Shown: positions 1 through 9,351, numbered from the stretch's first letter. The stretch is 64,000 nucleotides of DNA from Prochlorococcus sp. AG-402-L09 (GCA_003216715.1 QCIK01000006.1:56822-120821), one strand, 5' to 3'. Made by a program: numbers and translations. The notes: generated from the letters alone by a model not told the origin.

Positions 1-630
1 CATTTCTGTCACAAGATCAGCTGAATCGATTAATTTTTTGGAAGCTCCTCTTCCAGTCAAGACTACATGTGTAAGCTCGGGGCGCAAAAGTATGCCATTT
101 ATAATTTCATCTTCATCTATGTATCCAAGTTTTATTGCAACAATAATCTCGTCTAAAATTATAAGTTTATAATTTGGGTCTTTAATGTAAGAAACCGCCT
201 TTCTCCAACTTGACTTAACTAAATTGATATCTTTATTTCTATCTTGTGTTTCCCATGTGAACCCTTCCCCACATGCGTGAAACTTTAATTTGTCCCCAAA
301 GATTTTCAAAGCCAATGACTCCCCTGGTTCCCATCCACCTTTGATAAATTGAATTATTGCAACTTTGTGGTTATGACCAATAGTTCTTAATCCCATACCA
401 AGAGCTGCTGTGGTTTTCCCTTTGCCTTGACCGGTATTAATTATTATTAGACCTTTTTCTTTATTTCTTTTTTTTAATCTTTGTGTTTGAACGTCTTTCC
501 TTTTTTTCATCCTTTCTCTATATTTTTCTTCGGTAATATTTGGTATTAAATTACCCCCCATTCCTATTTTTTCTGCACTCTTATCTAGGTTTTTAAGTCT
601 AGAATCTTCTTTAGGAATTTTATTTTTCAT
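1..630 (-). CDS. cobO: Cob(I)alamin adenosyltransferase, CobO/BtuR family (3' end cut off by window)
   Basis: Transfers the adenosyl group of ATP to reduced corrinoid in cobalamin (B12) biosynthesis; cytoplasmic. The reading frame is open from an ATG at 630 down to base 1, giving 210 residues that begin MKNKIPKEDS. A P-loop GQGKGKTT lies at about residues 67-74, followed by LGMGLRTIGH, IQFIKGGW and a late LDEI. The visible part ends in IDSADLVTEM, a sequence typical of the BtuR C-terminal region, so only roughly 20 residues should be missing. The N-terminal 50 residues are Lys/Arg-rich and precede the conserved ATPase core, as in other CobO proteins. It is transcribed away from the neighbouring recombinase gene's start-side gap of 80 bases, on the same strand. 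The family assignment is secure; the end of the gene is not visible. Confidence 0.9.
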   Translation of the reverse strand, partial: MKNKIPKEDSRLKNLDKSAEKIGMGGNLIPNITEEKYRERMKKRKDVQTQRLKKRNKEKGLIIINTGQGKGKTTAALGMGLRTIGHNHKVAIIQFIKGGWEPGESLALKIFGDKLKFHACGEGFTWETQDRNKDINLVKSSWRKAVSYIKDPNYKLIILDEIIVAIKLGYIDEDEIINGILLRPELTHVVLTGRGASKKLIDSADLVTEM

Positions 631-710
631 TTATTTGCTTAAATTTAATATGTTAATAAAAGAATAATTTATATAAATAATTCATCTATAAATATTAATT
701 ATTCTTCTTG

Positions 711-1874
711 TTAACATTTGACTCTAGATAGAGCACTATCAACAGCAATTTGCTGATCTCTTCTTGTTATCCAATGATGATAGGTTTTTGTATGTATTGA
801 CACTGAGTGTCCCATCATTTTTGCAGCCACAGTATTTGGTAGGCCTATTAAGATTGTTCTAACTGCCCATGCATGTCTTAGATCATAGGGGGTAAAAGAT
901 ATTTTATATCTTCTGAATTGTTCAGATACTCTTCTTCCGATATGTTGAAGAGTTGTCTCTTTTAGATCTGTTTTGATATCTGGGAGTAAATCTGAAATAT
1001 CAGTTATGTTGTCTAGCTCAAATAAGCCAACCCATTCAGGATGAAATGGCCAAACTTGATGCTCTCCTGTTTTTGTTTTCGGGAAAACCCGAAGTATTTT
1101 ATCCCCGCCTTTTTTTAAACAAGATAAGTCACTAAAAAAGACTTCATGATTTCTAAGCCCGTAGGTTGCCATTAACCCAAAAACAAATCTCCATTTTGGA
1201 TTTGGTATTAATTGAAAGCTATTAATAATCTCTTCATCACTAGGTAATTCTCTGAAATTAGATTCGTTTATTCCATACCCACTTTGAAGTTGTTTCCAGT
1301 TCTCAGGTAGCTTTAATTTAAGGTGTCTAGCTAAAGCCCCTAAAGCAATTCCACATTGTTGTCTGCTCCTTGAATTTTCTTTGTAACTTAAAAGGATTTT
1401 TACTAGAAGCTCCTTGTTTAATGTAAGACTAGATTTATGACTTACTCCAATCAATCTGTTCAAATATGGTTTGTAAGCAGACTGCCAAGTGCTGATCATT
1501 CCTGCTTGTGATTTGCTCCTGGATGTATCAGAAAAAAAATTTTTTTTAAAGCTTTCTATTTCATTGCTTACTGCGGTTTTATTAGTCTTTGTTGATGAGA
1601 TGGCTTTTTCTTTAATCCAATTAGACCAGCAAAACTGACTTATTTTGAGTTGATAGTCAATTAACTCTATAGCCTTTTTAGCTTCTTCTAAACCGTTAAT
1701 GTTAAAAGGGAGCTTAAGACTTATTCTTTGAACTTTGGAAAGATTTGGAGATTTCTTATCCGGTAAAGAGCCTCGAATGTTTAAAACTTTACCCCTTTTT
1801 TCAACTCTTAGATTGATCCCCTTTGATTCAAGGTCTTGATTGAGATCTATTAACTTTTGATTCTCGTCCATCAT
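711..1874 (-). CDS. Tyrosine recombinase / phage integrase family protein
   Basis: A 387-residue protein with a tyrosine recombinase catalytic domain at its C-terminal end. Visible catalytic positions are Arg241 (TYGLRNHE), Arg333 in the box YDLRHAW, His356 (MMGHS) and the nucleophile Tyr365 (TKTYHHW). The position that is usually His three residues before the second Arg is Tyr330 here. Residues 1-100 would correspond to an arm- or core-binding region. It lies between cobO and hemH with no tRNA, repeats or phage genes beside it, so it is probably a resident chromosomal gene rather than part of a prophage. It might act in site-specific recombination or chromosome resolution, but no target site is visible. 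Family secure, role unknown. Confidence 0.8.
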   Translation of the reverse strand: MMDENQKLIDLNQDLESKGINLRVEKRGKVLNIRGSLPDKKSPNLSKVQRISLKLPFNINGLEEAKKAIELIDYQLKISQFCWSNWIKEKAISSTKTNKTAVSNEIESFKKNFFSDTSRSKSQAGMISTWQSAYKPYLNRLIGVSHKSSLTLNKELLVKILLSYKENSRSRQQCGIALGALARHLKLKLPENWKQLQSGYGINESNFRELPSDEEIINSFQLIPNPKWRFVFGLMATYGLRNHEVFFSDLSCLKKGGDKILRVFPKTKTGEHQVWPFHPEWVGLFELDNITDISDLLPDIKTDLKETTLQHIGRRVSEQFRRYKISFTPYDLRHAWAVRTILIGLPNTVAAKMMGHSVSIHTKTYHHWITRRDQQIAVDSALSRVKC

Positions 1875-1940
1875 CCTGTAAATTTAGCTAGCTTTACTTT
1901 GAAAAGGGTTTTATATCCTTTATAAGGAGTTTTTTCTAAA

Positions 1941-3116
1941 ATGGCTCGGGTTGGTGTCCTCTTATTAAATCTCGGAGGTCCTGAGAGGATTAAAGATGTT
2001 GGTCCATTCTTGTATAATTTATTCTCTGATCCAGAGATAATTCGTTTACCAGTTCGTGCTTTTCAAAAACCTCTTGCTTGGCTTATAAGCTTATTGAGAA
2101 GTAGTAAGTCTCAACAGGCTTACATGTCAATTGGAGGCGGCTCCCCTTTACGTCGTATCACTGAGCAACAGGCAAGAGAACTTCAAAGTTATCTTAGAAA
2201 GCTAGGAATAGATGCAACAACCTATGTTGCAATGAGATATTGGCATCCATTTACTGAGTCAGCCGTAGCGGATATAAAGGCAGACGGTGTCAGTGAAGTT
2301 GTTGTTTTGCCTCTTTATCCTCATTTTTCTATAAGTACAAGTGGATCAAGTTTTAGAGAATTAAAAAGATTAAGAGATTGCGACTCTGAGTTTGAAAAAT
2401 TATCAATTCGTTGCATACGTAGCTGGTTTGATCATCCAGCCTATGTATCTTCAATGGCCAACTTAATAAAGAAGCAAATCCTTGCTTGTGATTCACCTCA
2501 AGAGGCTCACGTTTTTTTTACTGCGCATGGTGTTCCTAAAAGCTATGTAGAAGAAGCTGGAGATCCTTATCAAGATCAAATACAAAACTGTTCAATTTTG
2601 ATCATTGACCAGCTTGAAAATTCACTCGGATTTAGTAATTCATTCTCACTTGCTTACCAAAGTAGAGTGGGGCCAGAAGAGTGGCTACAACCATATACTG
2701 AAGATGTATTAGAAAAACTTGGAAAATCCGGCGTTAAAGAACTTGTCGTTGTACCAATAAGCTTTGTGAGTGAACATATTGAAACACTCCAAGAGATTGA
2801 TATTGAGTACAAAGAAATTGCTCATGAAAATGGAATTGTTAATTTTAAAAGAGTTCCAGCACTTGATACGTATCCACTTTTTATAGAAGGATTGGCTGAT
2901 CTAGTCTCTTCTTGCTTAAACGGAGAGGGAGTCAGTTTGGAGGAAGCATCAAAATTGCCAGAAAGAGTAAAACTTTATCCTCAGGAAAAATGGCAGTGGG
3001 GATGGAACAACAGCTCGGAAGTTTGGAATGGAAGAGTTGCAATGATTGTTTTTCTTTGTTTCTTAATGGAATTAATAATTGGTGATGGACCTCTACACCA
3101 AATAGGTTTGTTGTAA
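1941..3116 (+). CDS. hemH: Ferrochelatase with C-terminal chlorophyll-binding-type tail
   Basis: Inserts ferrous iron into protoporphyrin IX, the last step of haem synthesis. The 391-residue protein has the ferrochelatase core with the catalytic His196 (TAHGVPKSY) and Glu278 ([10 protein letters not shown]). After about residue 350 there is an added tail: a linker [10 protein letters not shown], then [12 protein letters not shown] (Glu360, Asn363, Arg365) and a single hydrophobic helix to about 382. This is the LHC/CAB motif found in ferrochelatases of cyanobacteria and plastids and predicts membrane attachment and possible chlorophyll binding. The ATG is preceded by a good ribosome site, AAGGAG, near 1922-1927. 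The start region [14 protein letters not shown] is typical of the family. Confidence 0.97.
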   Translation: MARVGVLLLNLGGPERIKDVGPFLYNLFSDPEIIRLPVRAFQKPLAWLISLLRSSKSQQAYMSIGGGSPLRRITEQQARELQSYLRKLGIDATTYVAMRYWHPFTESAVADIKADGVSEVVVLPLYPHFSISTSGSSFRELKRLRDCDSEFEKLSIRCIRSWFDHPAYVSSMANLIKKQILACDSPQEAHVFFTAHGVPKSYVEEAGDPYQDQIQNCSILIIDQLENSLGFSNSFSLAYQSRVGPEEWLQPYTEDVLEKLGKSGVKELVVVPISFVSEHIETLQEIDIEYKEIAHENGIVNFKRVPALDTYPLFIEGLADLVSSCLNGEGVSLEEASKLPERVKLYPQEKWQWGWNNSSEVWNGRVAMIVFLCFLMELIIGDGPLHQIGLL

Positions 3117-3261
3117 AGAATTAAATTAACTATAAATATTAATTAATTTACTAACTTTTTAGTTTTTAAAACTAAGTAAATTTAATTAAATCTTTGCTTA
3201 ATTTAGATTAATTGAAATTAAGCCTACTAGGATTTATTGTTAGCTTAGATTTCTTTTTGCC

Positions 3262-5025
3262 GTGACCCTGACTTCTGCGCCTAATGATATGGAAGATTCA
3301 GGAATACAAACTCAATATGAGATATCAGGTGCTGATGCCCTTATGGATTCTCTTCGTAGGCATGGAGTAGATACTATTTTTGGTTATCCAGGAGGAGCAA
3401 TTCTTCCAATATATGATGCAGTTTATAAATCAGAGGAAGAAGGCTGGCTAAGACATATCCTAGTTCGACATGAGCAAGGAGGTACTCATGCTGCTGATGG
3501 TTTTGCTAGAGCGACTGGGAAAGTGGGAGTCTGTTTTGGCACATCAGGTCCTGGGGCTACAAATCTAGTTACAGGAATAGCCACGGCTCAAATGGATTCA
3601 GTGCCGCTTGTCGTAATTACAGGACAAGTACCAAGACCTGCTATAGGTACTGATGCTTTTCAAGAAACAGATATTTTTGGGATCACACTTCCAATTGTTA
3701 AACATTCATGGGTTGTAAGAGATCCAGCTGAAATTGCCAAAATTGTCGCTCAGGCTTTTCTCATCGCCTCATCGGGTAGACCAGGTCCTGTTTTGATTGA
3801 CATACCAAAAGATGTTGGGCAAGAAATGTTTAAATATAGACCTGTTGAACCAGGTTCAATTACCCCCCCAGGCTTTGAACTTCCATTTGCGCCAGAACAT
3901 AAGGCCATAAGTGAAGCCTTAGATCTAATTGAACGTTCTGAGAAACCACTTCTTTACGTGGGTGGAGGTGTTATTTCTGCTGGAGCTCATGAAACTCTTG
4001 CCGCGATTGCTAATAGATATCAAATACCCGTAACAACAACTTTGATGGGGAAAGGAGCTTTTGATGAACGTGAACCACTATCAGTTGGGATGCTTGGGAT
4101 GCATGGAACAGCTTATGCAAACTTTGCTGTAACTGAATGTGATTTGTTGATTGCCATTGGAGCAAGATTTGATGACAGAGTTACTGGCAAATTGGATACT
4201 TTTGCTCCAAATGCAAAAGTAATTCATTTTGAGATTGATCCAGCTGAAATAAATAAAAATAGAATCGTTGAAGTTTCAGTATTAGGAGACGTTGGTATTA
4301 GCCTTGTTAAATTATTAGATCTAAGTAATCAAAGAAAAATAAATCCAAGAACTTCTAGCTGGCTTAACAAAATCAAAAATTGGAAAAATAATTTTCCTTT
4401 AATTACTCCGCCAAAAGAAGGAGAAATTTATCCACAGGAAGTATTAATAGCATTAAGAGATTTGGCCCGAGATGCTTACATAACTACTGATGTTGGACAA
4501 CATCAGATGTGGGCGGCTCAGTATTTGTTAAATGGACCAAGACAATGGATTAGCAGTGCTGGTCTTGGAACAATGGGTTTTGGGATGCCTGCAGCAATGG
4601 GAGTTAAAGTTGCTTTGCCTGAAGAGCAAGTGATTTGTATCGCTGGAGATGCAAGTATCTTGATGAACATTCAAGAGCTTGGAACCATTGCTCAATACAA
4701 ATTGAATTTAAAAGTTATTATTATCAATAATCATTGGCAAGGGATGGTTAGGCAATGGCAAGAAAGTTTTTATGATGAACGATATTCTGCCTCTAATATG
4801 TCTGTTGGGGAACCTGACTTTATTTTATTATCTAAGGCTTTTGGTATTGAGGGCATTGTAATTTCTGAGAGAGATCAGCTAATACCTCAACTTCAGAAAG
4901 CTTTAGCGAATGAAGGACCTGTTCTTATTAATGTCAATGTAAGAAAAGATGAAAATTGTTATCCAATGGTGCCACCCGGAAAAAGTAATGCTCAAATGGT
5001 TGGTATCTCTGATAAAAATGAATAA
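3262..5025 (+). CDS. ilvB: Acetolactate synthase large (catalytic) subunit
   Basis: Condenses two pyruvates, or pyruvate with 2-oxobutyrate, in the first common step of valine, leucine and isoleucine synthesis; needs thiamine diphosphate, FAD and Mg. The 587-residue length is normal. The N-terminal TPP-binding region contains the catalytic Glu71 in VRHEQGGTHAADGFARA, and the C-terminal TPP domain contains the GDAS...N motif near residues 463-490. FAD-domain sequence AIGARFDDRVTGKLDTFAP is also clear. The frame begins with GTG at 3262 and the first 20 residues are a variable lead. The regulatory small subunit gene (ilvN) is not in this window, so the enzyme's partner is encoded elsewhere. Confidence 0.97.
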   Translation: MTLTSAPNDMEDSGIQTQYEISGADALMDSLRRHGVDTIFGYPGGAILPIYDAVYKSEEEGWLRHILVRHEQGGTHAADGFARATGKVGVCFGTSGPGATNLVTGIATAQMDSVPLVVITGQVPRPAIGTDAFQETDIFGITLPIVKHSWVVRDPAEIAKIVAQAFLIASSGRPGPVLIDIPKDVGQEMFKYRPVEPGSITPPGFELPFAPEHKAISEALDLIERSEKPLLYVGGGVISAGAHETLAAIANRYQIPVTTTLMGKGAFDEREPLSVGMLGMHGTAYANFAVTECDLLIAIGARFDDRVTGKLDTFAPNAKVIHFEIDPAEINKNRIVEVSVLGDVGISLVKLLDLSNQRKINPRTSSWLNKIKNWKNNFPLITPPKEGEIYPQEVLIALRDLARDAYITTDVGQHQMWAAQYLLNGPRQWISSAGLGTMGFGMPAAMGVKVALPEEQVICIAGDASILMNIQELGTIAQYKLNLKVIIINNHWQGMVRQWQESFYDERYSASNMSVGEPDFILLSKAFGIEGIVISERDQLIPQLQKALANEGPVLINVNVRKDENCYPMVPPGKSNAQMVGISDKNE

Positions 5026-5045
5026 ACAATGATTAAAAATTATTT

Positions 5046-5393
5046 ATGAATAAGTTTTCTATAAAGGTTTTAATTTTAGTCGTATCATTTTTTTGTTTTT
5101 TTTCGCATGTTTATGCTGCTGAAATTTTGCAAGTCAGTAGCTCGTCAGTGTTGCTAATCGGAGATAATAATCGTACCTATACTGTAAAAATAGCATGTGC
5201 AGAAATCAGTCCTGATTTAGAAGAAAGATCTGTTAACTGGTTGAAAAAACAATTACCAAGGCATACAAAAGTCAATTTAAAACCCAAGGGCTCTATAGAT
5301 GGAGTTCTAGTGGCTAAAGTTATTCCTTTTAATAGTAATATTGATATTACTGAGAAATATATAAATGAAGGGCTTGCAATAAATAAATGCTAA
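5046..5393 (+). CDS. Small secreted protein, possible SNase-like fold
   Basis: A 115-residue protein that begins with a signal peptide (MNKFSIK, then a hydrophobic run to about residue 23, ending VYAAE). The mature part has a beta-rich pattern, TYTVKIACAEI followed by a helix and VAKVIPFN..., ending in NEGLAINKC. This order of strands resembles a staphylococcal nuclease-like (SNase/OB) domain, but I see no set of catalytic Arg, Glu and Asp residues, so nuclease activity is doubtful. It starts 20 bases after ilvB on the same strand and may share its transcript. Two cysteines remain in the mature protein. Function unknown. Confidence 0.6.
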   Translation: MNKFSIKVLILVVSFFCFFSHVYAAEILQVSSSSVLLIGDNNRTYTVKIACAEISPDLEERSVNWLKKQLPRHTKVNLKPKGSIDGVLVAKVIPFNSNIDITEKYINEGLAINKC

Positions 5394-5422
5394 ATTAGTT
5401 AAAGAATATTATTGATATATTA

Positions 5423-6181
5423 TTATGAGTAGATGCAACTCCATTGCCTTGAATTAGTATTGTCTCTTCTGTAAGAGTTAAATAATTTTGGATTTGAGTA
5501 GGTACAAAGTCTATTGATATTTATTTGGGATTGTTTGATACCTTCTTTCAATAATTGTAAGATCGCAGCAGCTTTTATATCAAAAAATATCCTATCAGTG
5601 TCGGAGTCTTTTTTGAATAAGTGAATCATATCTTCTTTATCTCTGTCAATAATGCAACAACTTTTTTCTAAATAGCTTTTCCCTGTAATTTGAATGATTA
5701 GATCAGCAACATCTTTTATCTTTACTTGATATTTTTCTCCTGTAATAGAAGGTCCAATAGAAAAAACTAAATTGTTTTTATTAGATCCAATCCTTTTTAA
5801 TCTTTTTATTGTTTTTGAGATAACTTTCTTTTTGAGACCTTTTAATCCAGAATGGCAAGCTGCGATGTTTCTGGTCTTTGTATCAGCAATTAGTATAGGT
5901 ATACAATCTGCTGAATAGATCCATAGGCTTTGATTCTGCTGATTTGTTATAAGGCAATCTCCGATTTTGTTTTTTAAATTAAATGAATTATTTACTTGAA
6001 TTACTTTATTGCTATGAACCTGCTCTAAATAATGAATGTTAGAAGTTAGATTAAGTTCGTTTTGTAAATCTATTGGTTCATTTTTCTTTGATCTTTTTGT
6101 GAAAAATGCATGTTTAAAATGATTGGCTCTTAATAGAGCAGATTCAAAATACTTAATATTCTCATAATTGATTAACTTCAT
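5423..6181 (-). CDS. pgeF: YfiH/PgeF-family peptidoglycan editing factor (formerly multicopper polyphenol oxidase)
   Basis: Members of this CNF1/YfiH superfamily act as purine nucleoside phosphorylases or on misincorporated peptidoglycan precursors; older annotations call them laccases. The 252-residue protein has the three zinc-ligand motifs: QVHS with His56, SADCIP with Cys93, and CHSGLKG with His110. GPSI and the C-terminal CTYSNPKLFNSYRRD are also family hallmarks. It converges on the upstream secreted-protein gene, with 29 bases between stops. It may be co-transcribed with the Tab2-like gene 63 bases upstream. The family is clear, while the substrate in this organism is not. Confidence 0.85.
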   Translation of the reverse strand: MKLINYENIKYFESALLRANHFKHAFFTKRSKKNEPIDLQNELNLTSNIHYLEQVHSNKVIQVNNSFNLKNKIGDCLITNQQNQSLWIYSADCIPILIADTKTRNIAACHSGLKGLKKKVISKTIKRLKRIGSNKNNLVFSIGPSITGEKYQVKIKDVADLIIQITGKSYLEKSCCIIDRDKEDMIHLFKKDSDTDRIFFDIKAAAILQLLKEGIKQSQININRLCTYSNPKLFNSYRRDNTNSRQWSCIYS

Positions 6182-6244
6182 TCATTCTATTGATTTTATA
6201 TTTTAAGCATAAAGCCAAATTGAATTGTATTTTTGGTCAAAATG

Positions 6245-7132
6245 TTAAATCTCTCCAATGTCTCTTAGCATCCAAAACCCATCTAGAGAATTTTCTTCAG
6301 GACTTTTTTGAATTGAAATAAATTGAAGTCCATCTGCATCTCTTTTCGTATTTAAAAAATTATTTTCAATAGCATTTTTTGCTTCTTCGTCTACATCAGT
6401 TACTAGCCATCTATCGGCTTGACCTGCTTCTAGAATTAGTTGGGTTCCTTCTATTAAAAGCTTTACTGGTTCAAGTCCACCTAGCCAGGCAGAGAGTGCC
6501 AAGGATCTTTTTGAGCTAAAGAGCCTAATACCTGGAATTGAAATATTTTGATTAATTGAATCTTTTATGGGTATTAAATTAGAAAACTCTATTTCCCATT
6601 CATCGGCCTCTCTCAATGTATTTAGGGATAGAGAAGCAAAGCTCCAAGAGTCTCCTCTGACTTCCTCTGGAAGTGGTATCGCTTGGTTTGTGATTGGGCT
6701 TGATGGAGGAGCAAGATTAATGCCTGTATATCCTTTTTGATTAGGATAAAAATTTCTTTCTCTTTCAATAAGCCACTCCAATAATGAATATGTTCTTCTG
6801 CTAGAGATTAGTTCAATTCCAATTTGATCTGCTGCACGTTTTATCATTGTTTTCATAGAAGATCGCCAACAACGTATAACTGAAGGTTTATCCCATCCTT
6901 GTGAATTGGCTTTGTCAATAGCCTCCTCTAAAGCATCTTTTAACCAAATAGAATTAACATTTGATGCCGGACAAATTTTTTCCCATTTAAAGGTTTTTGT
7001 ATCTTTAAAACTATTTGTAGTTGTAATTAATAATTCCCATCTTTTTTTTCCATCATCATCAATTATGGGTCGGGAATAAAAGTCTATTTCCCAATCTGTT
7101 TTTTTTAAATCAGGTTTTTTTGAAACAATCAC
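6245..7132 (-). CDS. Tab2/Atab2-like RNA-binding protein (DUF1092)
   Basis: A 295-residue protein matching the cyanobacterial and plastid Tab2/Atab2 family. In algae and plants these proteins bind RNA and are needed for translation of photosystem I subunits. Family features are the N-terminal WEIDFYSRPIIDDDGKKRWE, the middle WLIERERNFYPNQKGY, and the C-terminal block with GLEPVKLLIEGTQLILEAG and RWLVTDVDEEA. The protein is predicted to be soluble, without signal peptide or membrane segment. It sits just downstream (23 bases) of an S1-domain RNA-binding protein on the same strand, a pairing that fits a role in translation. Assignment is from recognised sequence motifs; function in cyanobacteria is inferred from eukaryotic homologues. 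Confidence 0.8.
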   Translation of the reverse strand: MIVSKKPDLKKTDWEIDFYSRPIIDDDGKKRWELLITTTNSFKDTKTFKWEKICPASNVNSIWLKDALEEAIDKANSQGWDKPSVIRCWRSSMKTMIKRAADQIGIELISSRRTYSLLEWLIERERNFYPNQKGYTGINLAPPSSPITNQAIPLPEEVRGDSWSFASLSLNTLREADEWEIEFSNLIPIKDSINQNISIPGIRLFSSKRSLALSAWLGGLEPVKLLIEGTQLILEAGQADRWLVTDVDEEAKNAIENNFLNTKRDADGLQFISIQKSPEENSLDGFWMLRDIGEI

Positions 7133-7155
7133 AATTTTTTTTCTTCAATGTAATT

Positions 7156-8451
7156 TTATGAGGATAAGTTGATTAGTTTCTCTTTATTTTGAGGATCAAC
7201 TTTTTCTTTATTCAAACTATTTCGAGCTTTAATTGCTCTTTCTTCTGCTTCTTCCATAACTTTTGCTTTATCAGTAATAAGTTCTCCTGGTGGCCCCTCT
7301 AAAAGAGCTGTATTCAATCCAATTCGTCCCCTGGAAGGATCTAAATCAGTTATCAAAGCTTTAATTGATTCGCCTGTTTGAAAGACTTCTCTTAAGCTTC
7401 TCATGCTGCCGTTTGTGACCATTGAATGATGCAAAAGTCCACTAACGCCCTTTAGGTCAACAAAGAAACCATAGGGTTTTATGGTTAAAATTTCACCGTC
7501 AATTAATTGCCCAATTTCTAATTCAGAAAATCTTGATGCAATGGCAGCTTTTTTTTCGGAAAGAACAAGTTTTCTTCTCTCAGGATTTACTTCTAGAAAA
7601 GCGGTATTAATTGTTTTTGAAACAAGAGATTGATGATTCTCTCCATCTTCAAGTTGAGATCTAGGAATAAAGCCTCTTAATCCTTCGAAGTCGCAAGTAA
7701 CACCTCCACGGTTGAAACCATTTATTTTAACTCGAATAACTTTTCCTTCTTTTGCAAGATTTTGAACTTTGTCCCAGCTTTTTCTAAGTTCTAACGCCCT
7801 ACAACTGATTGTTACCATCCCATCTGCATTTTGTTCTCTAGTAACAAGTACTTCGACTTGTAACCCTTTTGGGAAGCGTTCTTTTAAATTTGTAATTACT
7901 CCTAGACCACATTCGTTTTTAGGCATGAATCCAGGAGCTTTCCCGCCTATATCTACGTAAATACCATCACTTTCAACTGCAATAACTGAACCTTTTGCAA
8001 TTTCCCCAGTAGAACCAATTGGTTGATTGTCTTCTAAGGCTGCTAAAAATTCGTCTTCATCAAAATCAAATTCATCAACCGTTCTACTTTTTTGTTCAAA
8101 AATATTTTGATCATTAAAAACCTCAATATTTTTTTTATGGTCAGAATTATTTTCCGATCTAAGAAGATCTTCCATTGCACTCGACTGGAAAATTTCGCTA
8201 GATTCTTCCTCAATTAATTTTTTCTGTTCGGGGGCGTTTTTTAACTCAGAAATATCTTTTTTAGCTAGAACTTTTTCATCAAATCTTTTATCTTTAGATT
8301 GTTCGGAGATCTCTTGATTAGATGAGTCTTTATTAATGATTTCTTCCTCAGTCTTTCGACTGATGTGCATAACCTGCAATGGCTTGCGCGGTGCATTTAT
8401 TGCAGGTCTTGGTGGAGTAGCTTTTTTAGGCTGAGAATCTGACCCGGCCAT
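7156..8451 (-). CDS. rps1b: S1 RNA-binding domain protein, ribosomal protein S1 homologue B type
   Basis: The protein carries three S1 OB-fold domains: GSVIAVESDGIYVDIGGKAPGF, VIRVKINGFNRGGVTCDFEG and DGEILTIKPYGFFVDLKGVSG. Ahead of them lies a charged, probably disordered region of about 130 residues rich in Glu, Lys, Asp and Ser. Cyanobacteria often have a second short S1 homologue of this kind besides the main rpsA, with affinity for RNA. I placed the start at the ATG at 8451 (MAGSDSQPKKATPP), giving 431 residues. A longer in-frame start at 8553 would add 34 residues of non-conserved look and would abut the divergent creatininase gene. Probably co-transcribed with the downstream Tab2-like gene. 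Confidence 0.8.
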   Translation of the reverse strand: MAGSDSQPKKATPPRPAINAPRKPLQVMHISRKTEEEIINKDSSNQEISEQSKDKRFDEKVLAKKDISELKNAPEQKKLIEEESSEIFQSSAMEDLLRSENNSDHKKNIEVFNDQNIFEQKSRTVDEFDFDEDEFLAALEDNQPIGSTGEIAKGSVIAVESDGIYVDIGGKAPGFMPKNECGLGVITNLKERFPKGLQVEVLVTREQNADGMVTISCRALELRKSWDKVQNLAKEGKVIRVKINGFNRGGVTCDFEGLRGFIPRSQLEDGENHQSLVSKTINTAFLEVNPERRKLVLSEKKAAIASRFSELEIGQLIDGEILTIKPYGFFVDLKGVSGLLHHSMVTNGSMRSLREVFQTGESIKALITDLDPSRGRIGLNTALLEGPPGELITDKAKVMEEAEERAIKARNSLNKEKVDPQNKEKLINLSS

Positions 8452-8553
8452 AATACCCTGGGTAATAAGTGAAACATTCTTACAGCCAAGGTTAAGTTGT
8501 TTTTTAATTATTAGGAGATTTTTATCATTTTTCAAACTCGTCGATTTGAGCAT

Positions 8554-9351
8554 TTGACCTGGCCTGAGGCCTCTAAAGCCGCTTCAGAGAAAGGATCTAC
8601 ATTAGTTTGGCCTTTTGGTGCATGTGAACAACATGGGCCACATTTACCTTTGATTACTGATACTTATTTTGCTGAAAACATTTTAATTAAGACACTTGAA
8701 GGGTTGCCAAAAAATATGCCGATATGGATGATGCCATCTCAATCAATTGGTTTTTCTCCTGAGCATCAGGATTTTCCAGGAACTTTATCTTTATCAGCAA
8801 ATGTCCTGCTTTCGCTGGTTACTGATGTAGGTCAGCAAATAGCTTCTATGGGATTCAAAAGATTAGTATTTTTTAATGCCCATGGTGGACAAATAGGATT
8901 ACTACAAGCTGTTTCAAGACAATTAAGAATTCAATGCCCTTCATTAGCTGTTTTGCCTTGCTTTTTATGGAGTGGAGTTCCTGGATTAGATAATCTTTTG
9001 ACTGATAAAGAGGTTGAGGAAGGACTTCATGCAGCGACAGCAGAGACAAGTCTTATGTTGCATATGGCTAAAGATTTGGTTCAAAATGATTCTTATTTAG
9101 ATAGAAAGATTTCTAGTGAAGAGTTTATTTCCACTCCAAAAGGATGGAGCCTTGAAGGCGCCTCTCCATGCGCATGGCTTACAAAAGATTTGAGCTCTTC
9201 TGGTGTTATTGGTGATGCAAGCTCTTCAAATGTTGAATTGGGTGCCGCTTTGGAAAATGCACTAATAGATCATTGGAAGTCAATGTTTACAAGCCTTTTG
9301 GACAGTGATTGGCCTCCAATCATGCCTAAAAGTCCTATTTCTAGCAGTTAA
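8554..9351 (+). CDS. Creatininase-family metal-dependent amidohydrolase
   Basis: A soluble enzyme of the creatininase/FAPy-deformylase superfamily, substrate unknown. The metal-binding cluster is present: FGACEQHGPHLPLITD supplies Glu, His and Asp, FFNAHGGQ supplies another His, and HAATAETSLM the second Glu. Length is about 265 residues, normal for the family. The coordinates use the first conventional start, TTG at 8554 (MTWPEASKA). However, the frame is open upstream as FQTRRFEHLTWPEA, which resembles the N-terminal of relatives, and a ribosome site AGGAGA at 8513-8518 is well placed for ATC at 8524 or ATT at 8527. The true start may thus be a rare codon. Divergent from the S1-domain gene. 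Confidence 0.8.
   Translation: MTWPEASKAASEKGSTLVWPFGACEQHGPHLPLITDTYFAENILIKTLEGLPKNMPIWMMPSQSIGFSPEHQDFPGTLSLSANVLLSLVTDVGQQIASMGFKRLVFFNAHGGQIGLLQAVSRQLRIQCPSLAVLPCFLWSGVPGLDNLLTDKEVEEGLHAATAETSLMLHMAKDLVQNDSYLDRKISSEEFISTPKGWSLEGASPCAWLTKDLSSSGVIGDASSSNVELGAALENALIDHWKSMFTSLLDSDWPPIMPKSPISSS

Noticed and set aside
711..1874. Prophage or genomic island from the integrase-like gene
   Set aside because: No phage genes, tRNA attachment site, direct repeats or base composition change are next to it; both flanks are core metabolic genes.
4428..4436. Perfect DnaA box TTATCCACA
   Set aside because: It is a single copy inside the ilvB coding sequence; no cluster of boxes is around it or beside dnaA, so it is chance and not an origin.
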